Assembly (NCBI GenBank): GCA_037367355.1
Contig: CM074703.1
Coordinates: 2,976,001-3,040,000 of the forward strand
DNA length: 64,000 nt
Reading direction: 5' to 3'
Source of the DNA: Neoscytalidium dimidiatum
Lineage: Eukaryota > Ascomycota > Dothideomycetes > Botryosphaeriales > Botryosphaeriaceae
Program-made: the position numbers and the translations under genes
Part shown: one piece after another, positions 1-11,437 of the stretch
How positions within the stretch are numbered: position 1 is the stretch's first letter
Layout of the letters: every line of letters starts with the position of its first letter
The notes under the pieces: model-generated
The model's database searches: none
What the model was told of the DNA's origin: nothing
The model's input: the letters and a program-made list of their open reading frames with translations, nothing else

Positions 1-595
1 TCGCTTCCAGGTCCAGTTCTTCCTGGCCGTCAAGCCATTGCTCGTTATCCGTGTCATCGTCGCTGCCCGCCACATAAGGCAAGCTGCCATAGCGGCCGTC
101 GCTGTCATCAGCGCTACCACTGCCATCACTGTCTGCATGGGCACCATCGAACCCGGCAGAATACAGCTCGCTGTCGGCATCCCCCGATCTCGCGCTTTCG
201 AGTGCCTTGCGCTCCATGTCTCTTTGCCAATTGTGCATGACGTTTGTGCGTGGAGTGCCCCTGACCGCGTCATCGTCCTGGCGTGTTTGGCCCTTGGGAG
301 TTGTGTCTCCGTCAAAGTCTCCGTCGAATCCCTCGAAATGGTTGTTCGGCGCCATGCGCGAACTCGTTGAGGGGCGGGAATTAGAGCCGCTCCGTCGGCT
401 GGGAGGCGGTTTCGCCAGCTGAAAGCTTTGGCGCAAGAGATGCGAGGGGGGCGACGGAGGACGCTGGGATCGCAGGCGCGGTGATGGGGTCGAGTCTTGG
501 CCGTCGCTGAGGTCCGGCAGGATCATATCGGGATTCGTGAGGGTGGGCGAGGGCGGCACCTGGGGCATCGCGCCCCAAGTCGTTAAGCTGACCAT
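1..595 (-). CDS. Hypothetical acidic/serine-rich protein, N-terminal part (runs off the window)
   Basis: An open frame starts at an ATG on the minus strand (base 595) and stays open to the window edge, giving about 198 residues without a stop. The fragment opens MVSLTTWGAMPQVPPSPT. It is rich in Ser, Pro and Arg up to about residue 80 and then becomes acidic, with many Asp, Ser and Gly (GFDGAHADSDGSGSADDSD). I see no known domain, signal peptide or membrane segment. The composition suggests an intrinsically disordered N-terminus of a nuclear or cytosolic protein; that is inference. The uninterrupted frame and biased composition support real coding sequence. Its function must be read from the part outside the window. 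Confidence 0.6.
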   Translation of the reverse strand, partial: MVSLTTWGAMPQVPPSPTLTNPDMILPDLSDGQDSTPSPRLRSQRPPSPPSHLLRQSFQLAKPPPSRRSGSNSRPSTSSRMAPNNHFEGFDGDFDGDTTPKGQTRQDDDAVRGTPRTNVMHNWQRDMERKALESARSGDADSELYSAGFDGAHADSDGSGSADDSDGRYGSLPYVAGSDDDTDNEQWLDGQEELDLEA

Positions 596-1352
596 GGCTT
601 GTGGACGGGAAAGAGGACCTCGGAGCTGGCGAAGCGTGTAACCGTTTGACAGACGCGATCAGGGATGTCCTAGCCGGGGTGGATCATGGCGACGCGGCGG
701 AAGGGAACACAGCGGAGAGCGGAGGGCGGAGGACGGGCGGCGAGAGGCGAGGACGGTCGCGATCGCTGGATGGCTTGGCGGGCTACTGCGCGGTCGAGAC
801 AATGGAGGCGGGCATTTTTCGTGGTTGAGAAATCGATAGTTGCCCACGGCGGGCGGCGCGGTGCTGCTGCCCTCTCGCAGGGCCGGCGCCAGTCTAGTCC
901 TCTCTCAGGGGGCCAAGCCGCATAGGGACCCGCCCACGGCGCGCCCGCTGCGCCCTCCCGCAAGCTTCATCTCCAACACTCAACGGCCGTCTTCTCCACA
1001 CTCCTTGCCTAACGCTGTGCTCCACCCACGCGTGCTCGCGTTCCTGAGACTGTGCCGCGCTTCCACGTGCCGTTCCGATCCACCCAGCTCATGCGCAGGT
1101 GGCAGCCACGTCTTACCCACCGCCCCGTTCGCAGATCGGCGGGCTGAGATCGCCTGGGTCGCGGGCCACACAGCCACGCGCGCCCGGCACCGTTGCCGTT
1201 GGAGGAAAACATGTCAGCCACAGCCACCCGCTGCTCGCTGCCCGCTGCCCGCTGTCCGTTGTCTGCTGTCCGCTGTGCGCTGTGCGCCGCGCATCTCAAA
1301 CATCCGCACGTGGGAACAATTCTGACAGCTCCGTCACTACTCGCGTTACGCA
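596..1352. other. Intergenic stretch upstream of the cut-off gene
   Basis: I recognise no gene here. It is GC-rich and probably contains the promoter of the minus-strand gene starting at 595. The only notable structure is the degenerate CGCTG/CCGCTGTCC repeat near 1229-1290. Confidence 0.4.
1229..1290. repeat. Degenerate CGCTGYCC-type short tandem repeat
   Basis: Imperfect 7-10 base units of the form CGCTGCCC / CGCTGTCC / TGCTGTCC / CGCTGTGCG follow one another for about 60 bases. This is low-complexity sequence in a non-coding stretch with no known role. Confidence 0.6.
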
Positions 1353-2029
1353 TTAGCGTTGGCTAGGTGCGGCGGCACGATGATACGCCTCTGCAATTTT
1401 TCCGTCTGTGTAGCTAAGGAACAGAGCACGTGGCATTTTGCCGCGCGCCATGGGGCCATGAACAACCAAGAAGAGTTGAGGGCGGCATCTTACCTGTGCT
1501 TGCTGTGCCAATCGCGTCAGGACAGACCTCAGCTCCTGCTCTGTTGAGTCCATGGCTCGCAGCGGCGCCCAATGCGTGTTGAAGTGCGATTTTGCCATCT
1601 GCAAAGGGAGGGTGAACACAAAGGACTCATGCCTTGGAAGGACAGGGGCTCTTTTACCTGATCGTCGGCGCGACGCGGCGTTATGGGCTGATTTTGAGCG
1701 TTCCTGGCAGGGACCGAGCAGTGACGGCATGGCTGTTATGCGCCGCCACGGCTTGCTGCCAGTCCAGCCGTCGATCTCTCTCGCCTTTTTTGCGACCAGT
1801 CAACACGGCACGACAATCTATCTGCAAGCCTGGTTTAACTCGAGCTACAGTCCCCTCCGAACTTCGCTCGCTTACTCTCTTACCTGTACCGCTCTGCGCG
1901 GCCAATGCCTGTGCGCGGCTTGTCACTTCCGCCAGCCGCCTTCCGCGTCGGCAGGAATCAAGCTGGAGGTTATCGAACAAAGTTTTCAGAGCCTGAGCGC
2001 CGCAACGGTGCACCCGGACTGGTCAGGTA
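1353..2029 (-). CDS. Possible spliced gene of unknown function (3' part; 5' end not resolved)
   Basis: No single long frame covers this region, but three introns can be drawn with good signals and matching phase. They are 1733-1883 (donor GTAAGAG, acceptor AACAG), 1599-1657 (donor GTAAAAG, acceptor TTGCAG) and 1391-1493 (donor GTAAGATG, acceptor TTGCAG). All three are phase 1. The resulting exons are about 1884-2029, 1658-1732, 1494-1598 and 1353-1390, ending at a TAA. The first of these reads ALKTLFDNLQLDSCRRGRRL. The 5' end is unclear: an acceptor near 2030 is possible, and the frame above it (to 2444) includes Asp-Ala residues from a simple repeat. I do not recognise a family. It could be a real lineage-specific gene, a decayed gene, or chance splice-like signals. 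Confidence 0.35.
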
Positions 2030-3061
2030 TGGATGTGGACTCCAAACCCAGGCTTTCCCAGCTCGTGACGCCATTCGTGCTGCTGAACCCCGCCATGCCG
2101 TGCTTCCCCGAGCCCACCACCAATCCCGGAGGAACATGCCCCCAAGACACTAGGACATGGCTGAAGACCGCGGGTAGCCTCTGCTTTCTTTTGCACCAAC
2201 CGACGTGGCAGTTCTCTCCGGGTCGCGCGGCTGCGTGGGATTGCCTAGAGCTGTAATTGAAGCCGTCATTGACGTTGCTCTTCCCCGTTTTCCGAAGGAT
2301 CTCGACAGCAGAAGCATCAGCATCAGCATCAGCATCAGCATCCTCCCCGCCGCCCGACGATGTTAGGTCAAGCCTTTCTGCGGACAAACATGACTTCTGC
2401 AGCTTGGACTTGCATCTCCAGATGCAGTGGGCGGAATCTAGCAAGGATCGGCTTATGGAGATCCATCGGACAAGACAACGTGCGGGCCGGGGTCGGCTCG
2501 TCGGTTAGGCATCGCTTCGACCGCCAAAGGGCACAGGGGCCTCTTCCGATCGTCATTCACGCAGAGATCCACCTGGATCGTACCCTGGATCGCATCCTGG
2601 ATGCCATCTTCTACTTCACAGCTGCTCTCCGAGTTCCCCGCCGACCAGGGATGCCCCGGCGACCCGATAGCCCTCCCTAATTGGCGAGCCATGTGCGACC
2701 GCCTCAATCTCCGCACACCGGCCATACTACTGCAGGAGTCTGCTGCGAAGGTCAAGCCCGCGTAGGCAGGCCTTGCGATATGACCTGATTTCTTTGTTGC
2801 CACGGGGCCGTGTGTCGGCTCTGCCCGTCCAGGAGTTGTTGGAAAATAGCCCCAAATTCTTATACGCTTCCTGCCGCGTTACCTTTGACTTCGGTCCATG
2901 ACGCTCCAATTGGCCCCCCTCGCGTTTAATCCTCCCCCGCCGAGTTTGCAGCAGACCCTTTCCCGACGACATTCAACTGAATTAATATCACCGTGTTTCA
3001 ATAAGCTGGGTCTGCGGAGATCACACACCCCTGCCAAATCTGAGTGGTAGTAGGTGCTGAC
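2030..3061. other. Intergenic / unresolved stretch before the RGS-LOV gene
   Basis: A minus-strand open frame (1986-2444) overlaps the first part and may belong to the unresolved gene below it. Otherwise I see no gene. It contains the (AGCATC)n repeat and, at the right end, the presumed promoter and leader of the RGS-LOV gene. Confidence 0.4.
2313..2342. repeat. (AGCATC)5 microsatellite
   Basis: Five clean hexanucleotide copies. Read on the minus strand they encode alternating Asp-Ala in the local open frame, which accounts for that frame's length. Confidence 0.85.
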
Positions 3062-5968
3062 ATGGCTGGTGCCACTGGGGTAACCGAGGACAAGATACTT
3101 CAAGGGCGGGCATCCCTCGCGGCGAAAAAGAGCAGTCCAACCATGTCTTCATTCTCGGCCACTCAGCTCATCCCCGAAGCTTTCCAAGCCCTCGATCTTA
3201 CCGACGCCAACGAACAAGTCGACCGAATGTCGTCCAGCCTTTCAGCAGACGGCCCTTCAGTGTTCGATCATGCTGACGTTCCTGACAACGATGAACCGAC
3301 ACAATCCACCGCATCATCTCCGGGAGCCTTGAGCGGATACGATCTGATGCCTCCGCCTCCGACAGTCACACTTGCAAATGCCGAGAGATTAGCAGAGAGA
3401 TTGTTCTCCGTCGACCACCTCAACCTAATCCTGCGGCACCAACCAGCTTTTGCTCGGTTCACTACGTTTCTGAACCAGTACCGACCCCGTTCGGCGCCTA
3501 CTTTAGTCCGCTACCTCGAGACTCGGAAGGCCATGGCAGCTATCGATTATGCAAACTCCCTTGCAATGGAAATAACGGCACCAAACAAGCGAGCATCTTC
3601 CTCAGCGCTAGCCGCCCATATCAGCAGTAGATTCGAGGCCCGTTCACGACGTGCGGTGGAAGAATTGATCACTGACGCCCTTCCCGCCTACGTCACGCAT
3701 CGTCTGACACAGATTGTTACGGAACTTCTGGTTAAAGAGATCACGGGGAACAGCGCGCCGATGAACCGACACCTAGCTGAGGGACTTGCCGAAGTGTATT
3801 GTATGACAGACCCTTCTTTGCCGGATAATCCTATTGTGTACGCGTCAGAGGGTGAGTTTTACCCCGAGCATCCTGAAAGAGGCCCCTTTTGACAACAACA
3901 ATTCTTGCTCACAAGTGTAAGAGTTCCATCTTGCTACGCAATATGGGCGCGAGTACGTCATCGGCAGGAACTGTCGCTTTCTACAAGGGCCGAAATCAGC
4001 GCCCAGTTCTGTAGCACGCATCCGCGAAGCCGTACGGTCGGGCCAGGAGATATGCGAGACTCTGTTGAACTAGTAAGCCTGCCGAACTTCCCTAAACTCC
4101 TGTACCTGCATTTTCCAAGTTTTCATCCCTACCAGTCCGCTGCGAGAGCTCAGAGACCCTCACGCTAGATCTTACAGGTGGGATGTCTTTGCCCCGATTG
4201 ATAAAGTGCCACACCTAGTTGCGCTTTTTCGCCAGGGTAAAGCCTCTGATCTGTACGTTCTGGGTAAGGCTTCTAACCTTAATTCTTTTCGCCACACGCG
4301 CAAGAGGTTGGAACGAGATTCTCGGATGTAACACCTGCCATCCCCACTCAAATTCTGCAACAATACCCGCCGATATGAGAATACGCTGGCAGCGAAGCTT
4401 CGTGGCCTCAAAGCTCACGATGTGGAGAATTGTGTGGTGTGGGCCTTGAAACCGGAGATTCTACCGCGAACTTCCCAGTCTAACGGTCATCACCGTTGGT
4501 CCGAGCACCATCCGCAAGCCACGTCCGTGGGTGGATGGCCTGAATCACCTGCATTACGCACGCGTTTCCCTCATTATTTTCTGCTTCTTCTGCCATTCCA
4601 GAGATCACTTGAAATATTAGATGCTGACAGATCGATTTTGAATTTACAGCCGCAGAGATGGGAGCCCCTTTATAAACCTCGTCCTCGTCGCACCACTCTA
4701 CGATAACAAGGGCAATGTTCGGTATCAGATTGGCTGCCAGATTGACGTCACAAACTTGATTGAAGGCGGCAAGGGGCTCGAGTCATTCCAACTTCTGCTT
4801 GACCAGGATCTAGGTGCTCATGAGCAGGGTGACAACGCGCAAAAGGGTTCACTTAAGGCCATTGGAGGCCTCGGCGAACTGTTGAGTACAGAGGAGCTGG
4901 ACGTTCTCAGGCACAAAGGTCGCACCGCTTCTGCCTCTAGATCAAGCACGCCGGCGCCGCCCCCACCACCTTCTATTGGTTCTACTCCGAATCGTCGGTA
5001 TGTTGGAGTCGATGATCCGTTGGAAATCAATGTCTGGCCACCGACGCAATTTGGACCTCATGGAAGGCTGCCAGGTGTCTATCAAAATGTGGGCCGCCTA
5101 CCCCTTTCACGCTTACTTCTGAACTCACGCCTCTGAGCCCTTATGAGTCTCTTTCCAAGACTGACGGTGATATTATTAATAGTTTATGCTCGTGCGGCCA
5201 TGGCCTTCCCTTCGTATCATCTTCACATCTGCCGCGCTCCGTATCCCGGGACTAGCGCAATCGCGCCTGCTCGATCGCATCGGAGGCCCGCAATCGGTCC
5301 GGGAAGGCATTGCGACCGCATTTGCCGAGGGCGTCCGCGTCACAGCCAAAATCTCCTGGTTGACGGGAAACTTCAGCAATAAGGACCCGCACGATTCGCA
5401 CCACCCCTCGCGCAGCAACAGCATCGAAGGCAAGCCCCGATACATACACTGCACGCCGATGCTCGGCTCCGACGGCGTGCCCGGCGTGTGGATGGTCGTC
5501 ATGGTCGAGAACGAGGACATGACCGGTGCGATCAACGCGCGCCGCAAGCGCTGGGGCTACAGTCCCGTCGGCCCGGAGAGCGGCGTTATGAACAGCAAGT
5601 TCACCCAGGAGAAGCTGTTCAGCCAGTACCGCGTGCGCGAGGGCGAGAATGCTGGCGATGGTCGCACCAGTAGGAGTAGGGCCCAGAGCCGCGCCGTCGC
5701 GGATGACAATGCGAGCACTTTCTTCGTCGACGAGGAGCAGCCGCCGCCCCTCCCCGTCTCGAGCATCTATGCTGAATACCTGGCCAATGGTGGCAAGCGG
5801 AGCGCTAGCGCGTCGAGGGGCCCGTCGAGAGCTCCTTCAAGAAGCACGCCCTCGCGGGGTTACGCCTCAAGTCCGGAGGCGCCGAGGAAGAGGCAGCCTA
5901 GAGATGAGGTCGCCAGAGTTGCGAGGCTACCCGTTCCGCCGGAGGGTATGGGTGAGCTGGATGACTAG
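3062..5968 (+). CDS. RGS-LOV blue-light photoreceptor (BcLOV4-type)
   Basis: Four exons (3062-3851, 3922-4072, 4650-5088, 5183-5968) give 721 residues. The order is: a disordered N-terminus; an RGS-type helical region at about 100-235; a LOV domain from about 250 with the flavin-adduct motif GRNCRFLQGP (Cys281), then NYRRDGSPFINL and the flavin-contact glutamine strand YQIGCQIDVT; a linker; a second PAS-like or unknown C-terminal block; and a basic Ser/Arg-rich tail. Family knowledge: RGS-LOV proteins bind flavin, and the Botrytis member BcLOV4 is recruited to anionic membrane lipids by blue light. A role in light-tuned G-protein signalling is inferred. Exon 1-2 joining restores YASEEFHLATQYGREY, and exon 2-3 joining restores the NYRRDG codon. 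The start is the first ATG; Met at 3143 is an alternative. Intron 2 (577 bases) is unusually long, and the third donor (GTGGGC) is weak. Confidence 0.88.
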
Positions 5969-7097
5969 ACAGGTGGGTCTGGAAAATTTAGAGTGCGTTA
6001 GTGCACCGGTGGAATTGTAGGGCTGAATAATAGTGTTGCGTCGTGGTTGTCGTCTCTCCTTTCACCCGATTCACATCGAAACCATTTCAAGCGCCGATTG
6101 GCATCCGTCTGTCTGTCTTTTCTGCGTATACCCGAAGCTTGAAGCTTCTTTTTCCCTCCAACGCACCCTGGTGGCTCTGAATCTCGAATCTCCCTTTGTA
6201 AACTAAAGCATTATATTTTTCTTTTGTATATTCTCTGCTTGCCTTCGCAGCCCAACCGTCCATTTAAAGTTACCCTGGTCTCTTCGTATTTCCGAGTGTC
6301 CGGTTCCGGCCCATGGGATAGGTGCGAGTAAACGGAACCCCCGGTCCATTAACGCATCCGGTTAGGACGCTCCGGTCTGTATACCAATTTAACGCGGAAA
6401 AAGCAATTATGCTTCTATATTTTCTTTTCTTTCCCTCCCTTGCGCTTCTCTCCTTTCCGCCTGAATGGATGCTGTTGCGTATTAAGATCGCCGCTTTATG
6501 CCTAACCATTTCGCGCTTGTTCCCGAACTCCGGACTCCTCGATTCGGAAGCGTGCGATGATCGCATCCCTTGTGAGATCCGTTGGGGGGAAAGCAACGGG
6601 ATGGGAACGCCTTGACAGGGTAGGGGAGCCCGGTACCGGGCTGAGATAGGGCAGGGAAGGTCGACGGTGCAGGGAATCGGGGTCGAGGAGAGTCAGCCCT
6701 GCGGTCGGAGTGCGTTCCGGGGGAGGTAGGAGAGGAGGCTGCAGGGGCTTTGTGGTAGGTGTCCCCGCTAGCTTGAGGCGTGGTCTGCGGCTTGCTTTGT
6801 TGCCTTTTCGCTTGCGTGCTGGTCCTCATGAGCTATGGCCTCTTTGTAGGTGTCCGAATGGACATAGGTGCCCAACACTATCCTCATGCTGCTGGAGATT
6901 CGCAGGACCGTTTGTCAGTTTGCACCCGCTGGTTGTTCCTTCGGGGTATAACTTCGTCTTCGTGGCGTGAAAGATTTAGATAAATTGTTTGTTGTTACTT
7001 TGACTTTGACTTACAAACCCGCACCGAAGATTCCAACGCTGTTCTATTTTACTTGATAATCCCCCTTCTGTCGCCTTACCCTACGCCCTCCACCCCG

Positions 7098-7142
7098 CCT
7101 CCTCCTCCTCCTCCTCCTCCTCCTCCTCCTCCTCCTCCTCCT
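7098..7142. repeat. (CCT)15 microsatellite
   Basis: About fifteen perfect CCT copies. They create an artificial polyproline frame. Confidence 0.9.
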
Positions 7143-9064
7143 ATCCCCGTTGCCTATCTCCAGGGATTCCCGGAACAGATGTGCTTCCTTGACATTTATC
7201 TACTCGATTTGTATAGAATTGCATCTGCAATAGACAAGAACTTACAGACAGTGGTCGGTACTGCCCTTAGGATCGCCAAATCGAGTAGGGAAAGGTATCT
7301 CTCGACGCAAAACACTGTAAATAGCGAAAGACAAGATCAGTACAGCAGTGACAGCTCCACTGTCCAGAGCGCCGCCGTGGAGACAGTTGTGCTTGATGAA
7401 CGAAAGGGGACGCCTCCTACGAAGCCATATATGACTAACAATCACGAAGACGACGATAGGCCATATATTTGACGATTAGTGACGATGGAACTGGAGAACG
7501 GTGGTGACGAACACGACGACAACGGAATTAGCAATGGCATCCTCAACGATACTAGCAATGGTGACCGTGCTGACGAGAACTTCGCCGGTATTCCCAATGA
7601 CCTGACCATCACTACCTGTGCAGTAGTAAGCTTCCTGAGCGGACCTCTGACTCCTTCCGGTTTAGTTCACCGCTTCTTGACCTAAGTGAAGGAGTCATTG
7701 CTCTTACATAGGATAAATTGATGGAGCCTAGCAATGAGACATGCAAAGAATGACAGAAAAGCGAGTTGTTGCGTTACGTATGGCCTTATTCAGCACCCAG
7801 TCCTCCTCATTCCACTTCCATTCTCTGCTTAATGGCTGTTCTTTTCCTTTCAAATCTTCAGTGCCCTTGTATTGCCAGTTCCTTTTATCTAAACAGAAAC
7901 AAGGAAAGAAAATTCAGTTTCAATATATAAGATGCTCGTAGCTATGAAACTCTGTAATATAGTTATTGCCCGCCATATCGTGCCAAGGGTCTTGCTGCCG
8001 TGATTCACGAAATACCCAGATTGGGGCAAACAACCCTCTACGATAGCTCCTTAATTGTGCATTTGGGCCCATATCAAGAAGCATAGCTCCAGTACTGTGT
8101 GATTCAGTAGAAATAGCATCAATATACTATCACGGTCTTATGATGTAAGCTCGAAGCGTCAATGCCGCTCCCATACGCCCTATATAGGCAGTACAAAAGC
8201 CACGATCCTCCTTTATTTGCCGTCTCCAATTAATGACAGCACACCTTCCGGATGGTCAATCTCTGACTCTAAGGATGGCGGTTGTCTTGTAGTAGAAGGT
8301 CCCCGCTGTGTGTGTCATTTGCTATTGTAACTAGACGTACTTGGTCTTCAAGATTTCTTCTGTATAGGTCTTGTATTTATCCATGCTTTAGTACAGTTCC
8401 TCTTACAGTTCTCTTTCAAATCTCAGAGAATTTATGTTCTTCATAGATATCGTAATCAGCGCCACACATTCAGTAGCTGTAAACGCTGTGAACCATTCTT
8501 TTGAGTTAATAATTTCGTCTACGGTATCCAGCGGCAGCTAAGAAAATGCCCCCAGACCTACAGGAAGTCCGCAAGCAAAAGCTCATGAGTAATAACAATG
8601 ATACGCTCAGTAGACATCGCCTGCTAGTTGGAGAATGGATCGAGACGGGATAGATCGCCATCTTTAATGCGGTCCAGGCGTGTGCCCTACGAATCTCCTG
8701 ATCAGTTCGGGAGGCGCACTCGACAGCGAGCTTCGAGAGGCTATCTGTGGGCCAAAAGTAGCACCAAGTCCACACAGAGAATTTCTTACCCCAAAGTCAC
8801 TAGCTCCTCTGGTGGAAGGGGAAAGTAGTGTCAAAATGAGTCACTTCATACAGCAACATGCACGTCATTTCGTCTCGATCGTATCTCATTTCGGCCCCCT
8901 TAACAACCCATCCACCTATCTACCCAACCTTACACCTCCTCATACCATCACTATCATTCAAGTCAATCACCACGCCTGCCCTCATTTCCTTCACCTACTT
9001 ACCTCATCCGCAGGTATGAACGACCAAGCAAAATACTATACACGTGTTTGAGAGCGGGGAATTT

Positions 9065-9086
9065 GTTCCTTTCCTTTCCTTTCCTC
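9065..9086. repeat. (TTTCC)n microsatellite
   Basis: Four copies of a five-base TTTCC/TTCCT unit in intergenic DNA, close to the 3' end of the Tim44 gene. Confidence 0.7.
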
Positions 9087-9397
9087 TTTTCCTCCAACCA
9101 TTCATCATGAATAAAAGCCGACGAATAGAAAACTCCTCCAGAAGTCTAGTATGAAGGTGAGGAGCATGAGCAGCGCGCAGTATTAAGACGCACCAATAGT
9201 AGTACAAGCCAAAATGGAAACTTTTTCTTTTCCTCCTCTTTCCATACAACAGCGCTCATGCCATGAGTGAAAAATGCCCGCCGTCGCAAGAGCCAAACAA
9301 ATGCCGGAATCGACAAAAAAAACAAATCGAAAAATCGTACAATGGAAGAGAGGCGAAGAAGTTAAATCGAGATTTGCAAGGGAAAAGGGGGCGAAGC

Positions 9398-11120
9398 TTA
9401 GATGTAATCTCTCGCACTCTTCTGCATCTCAATCAACCTCCAGCCCCTCGTCTCCGGGTTGTTCACATCCTCGGGTATCCTGGTCACACCGATCGCATAG
9501 GTGACCTGCTGCACCTTATCGTCCATACCAGCAGCCAGCTCACCAGTCTTCGCGTTCTTGAAAACGTGCACCTCCTGCGTCCTGCAGGTGACAATGAAAA
9601 CGGGAATCTCGCCGGGGTCAAGCAGGCGCGCATTCAGGATCTCGACGTTGCGGATATCAAAGATGCGGCCTGCGGACTTGAGGCCGGCAGTGGTGTACTG
9701 CTGCATGAGGGCAGCGTAGACCTGGTACTGGGCGGCCGAGAGCCACAACTTCAGGACCTCGGTGTCGCCCTTGACATAGGCGTCGAGCACCTCGGGCAGG
9801 ATATACTCGCGCATCTCGGTTAGGAATGGCTCAAGTTGGAAGGTCGGGTCCATCTCCTTAAACTTCTTGATGACCATGGCCGTTTCGTTCTCGGCTAAGA
9901 AGCCTGCCACGCGGTCCGAGATGCTGCGTGCCGTCGAGATGAGCGGGTTTTCCGACTCGCGGTAGTTAGCCTTCATAGCGAAGAGGGACTGCATCAGGCG
10001 GCTGTTCTCGCGGAACTCGTTCCAGGATTGCTTCCATGCGGCGTCCTTGTGAAGAGTGATGTTGGTGCCAGCGCTGGATACCTATTAGTATGTAGAGGTA
10101 TAGGGTATGGGCAATGCAAACATACTCGGGATCCTCCTCCATCTTCTCAATGGTCTTTGGCCTACCCGACTTCAAGTCTCTCTCTTCCCTCTTCTTCTTA
10201 CGCTCTTCCTTCTCCACCCAACCGCCATACCTGGAAGAGCTGCCATCATCGATGACATCCTTCACATTCTTGTACGCCTCCGTCTCACGCACAGGCCTGG
10301 TGATCTTCTCCAATCCACGACCCGTAGCCGTCGCGCCCTTCCTCAGCACGCGCACCGGCGCCGTATCCCACGTCCACGCGGCGCTCTGGCCGATGGCGCT
10401 GCCCGTCTTCTTGAGGACGGTCGAGGTGGTGGAGCCGGCGACCTCGGTGGCCGACTTGTACGCTTCGCGCGCGCGCTTCACGTTCTCGTTCTGGGTGAAG
10501 TCCTCGACGCCGGCGGCCAGCTGCTTGGTCGACTCGTTCCACTCCTTCGACGCCTTGAACTCGGAGCGCAGCGTCTCGGTGAAGACCTGCCACGGCGTCT
10601 TGTCGCCGTGCGGCGGCGGCGGGGGCGCGTCCTCCTTCTTCTTGCCCTCCCCGTCCTTGCCGTCCTTCTGCTCGCCTTCGCCCTCTTGGCCCTCGCCCTC
10701 GCCCTCGCCTGCTTCGCCCGACGCCTTTTTCTTGTCGCCGCCGGCTTCGGAGTCCGTGGTTGAGTCCTGCTTGCCGGCGGCGTCCGCGGTGCGCGCCTTG
10801 TTCTCTGTGGAGGTTGCGGACTCGGCCTTCTTCGCTTCTTGGGACAGGAGGGACTGGGCGTGGAAGTGGCGGGCGTAGAGGGCGGCGGAGGAGCGGAGAA
10901 GGATGTCTTGCGGCTGGAGCTGCGAGCGGAGGAAGGGAAGAGATGACGGTGAGGACGAGAGAGAAGCGTGGGGCGATGCTGAACGTTGCGACTCTAGCAC
11001 GGCTGTCGATAACCGGCGGCAGGCGGCAGAGCGGCCGTAGGCGGAGGTGTAGGATGAGAGAGATGAGCGAGCGGCACCTCCAACGCGCGCTCCGACGGAG
11101 CTGCTGGTGAACGCCTTCAT
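9398..11120 (-). CDS. TIM44: Mitochondrial import inner membrane translocase subunit Tim44
   Basis: Two exons (11120-10126 and 10073-9398) encode 556 residues. Tim44 is the matrix-side scaffold that tethers mtHsp70 (the import motor) to the TIM23 channel and binds cardiolipin-containing inner membrane. What is seen: a basic, Ser/Ala/Arg-rich N-terminus starting MKAFTSSSVGARVGG, typical of a cleaved presequence; a charged Glu/Gly/Lys-rich linker; a coiled-coil-like middle (TPWQVFTETLRSEFKASKEW); and the conserved C-terminal Tim44 domain with TNITLHKDAAWKQSW and YTTAGLKSAGRIFDIRNVEI. The 52-base intron (10074-10125) was placed using donor GTATGT, a CTAAT branch site and a CAG acceptor, giving EDPDAGTNITLHKD across the junction. 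It diverges from the mitoribosomal gene at 11438 with 317 bases between the two starts. Confidence 0.93.
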
Positions 11121-11437
11121 ATTGGGCGCCCTAGGAAGAAACTAGGAGACGGAAAGAGCTCGCAGGGACGGCAGTGCCGCGATGAAGGATAGAAGCGCGG
11201 GAGGAATTGGGGGCGGGTTGAGGCGTGGTGTGGAGGTTGTTCGCCCCAGAAAAGCTCATCAGTCTCTGGCGCGGCGGAGAAAGCGTGGCTTGCAGGCAAA
11301 GTCACGAAAGAAAAACTCGGCCGAAGTTCCGCCGACATGTCCGCTCCGAAATCTCTCGACCCGCGCGCAAGCATTCCCGCGCGACAAGCAGCAGACCATC
11401 AACGCCAATTGCACCCGTCTCCAGCCCGCAACCAGCA
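11121..11437. promoter_or_regulatory. Shared divergent promoter of TIM44 and uS11m
   Basis: The 317 bases between the two ATGs contain both leaders and whatever promoter elements drive them. No TATA box is obvious. Both genes serve mitochondria, so coordinate expression is a reasonable inference. Confidence 0.55.

Larger units (their letters stand above)
5969..9397. other. Long intergenic region between RGS-LOV and Tim44 (3.4 kb)
   Basis: The first 300 bases are probably the 3' untranslated region of the photoreceptor gene. I find no convincing gene after that. Short open frames at 7053-7472 and 7479-7685 (rich in Asn, Asp, Gly) and at 8547-8775 may be decayed coding pieces, but they lack any recognisable domain. 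The repeats are listed separately. Confidence 0.45.

Noticed and set aside
3044..3061. Upstream start of the RGS-LOV gene
   Set aside because: The open frame begins with GTG at 3044; the first ATG is at 3062.
7053..7472. Proline-rich 139-codon frame
   Set aside because: Its start is a run of CCT microsatellite copies, and the rest lacks any domain or splice link. At best it is a decayed piece.
10082..10121. 40-base alternative intron in TIM44
   Set aside because: A GTATGT donor with a downstream CAG gives a normal 52-base intron and the expected AGTNITLHKD junction.
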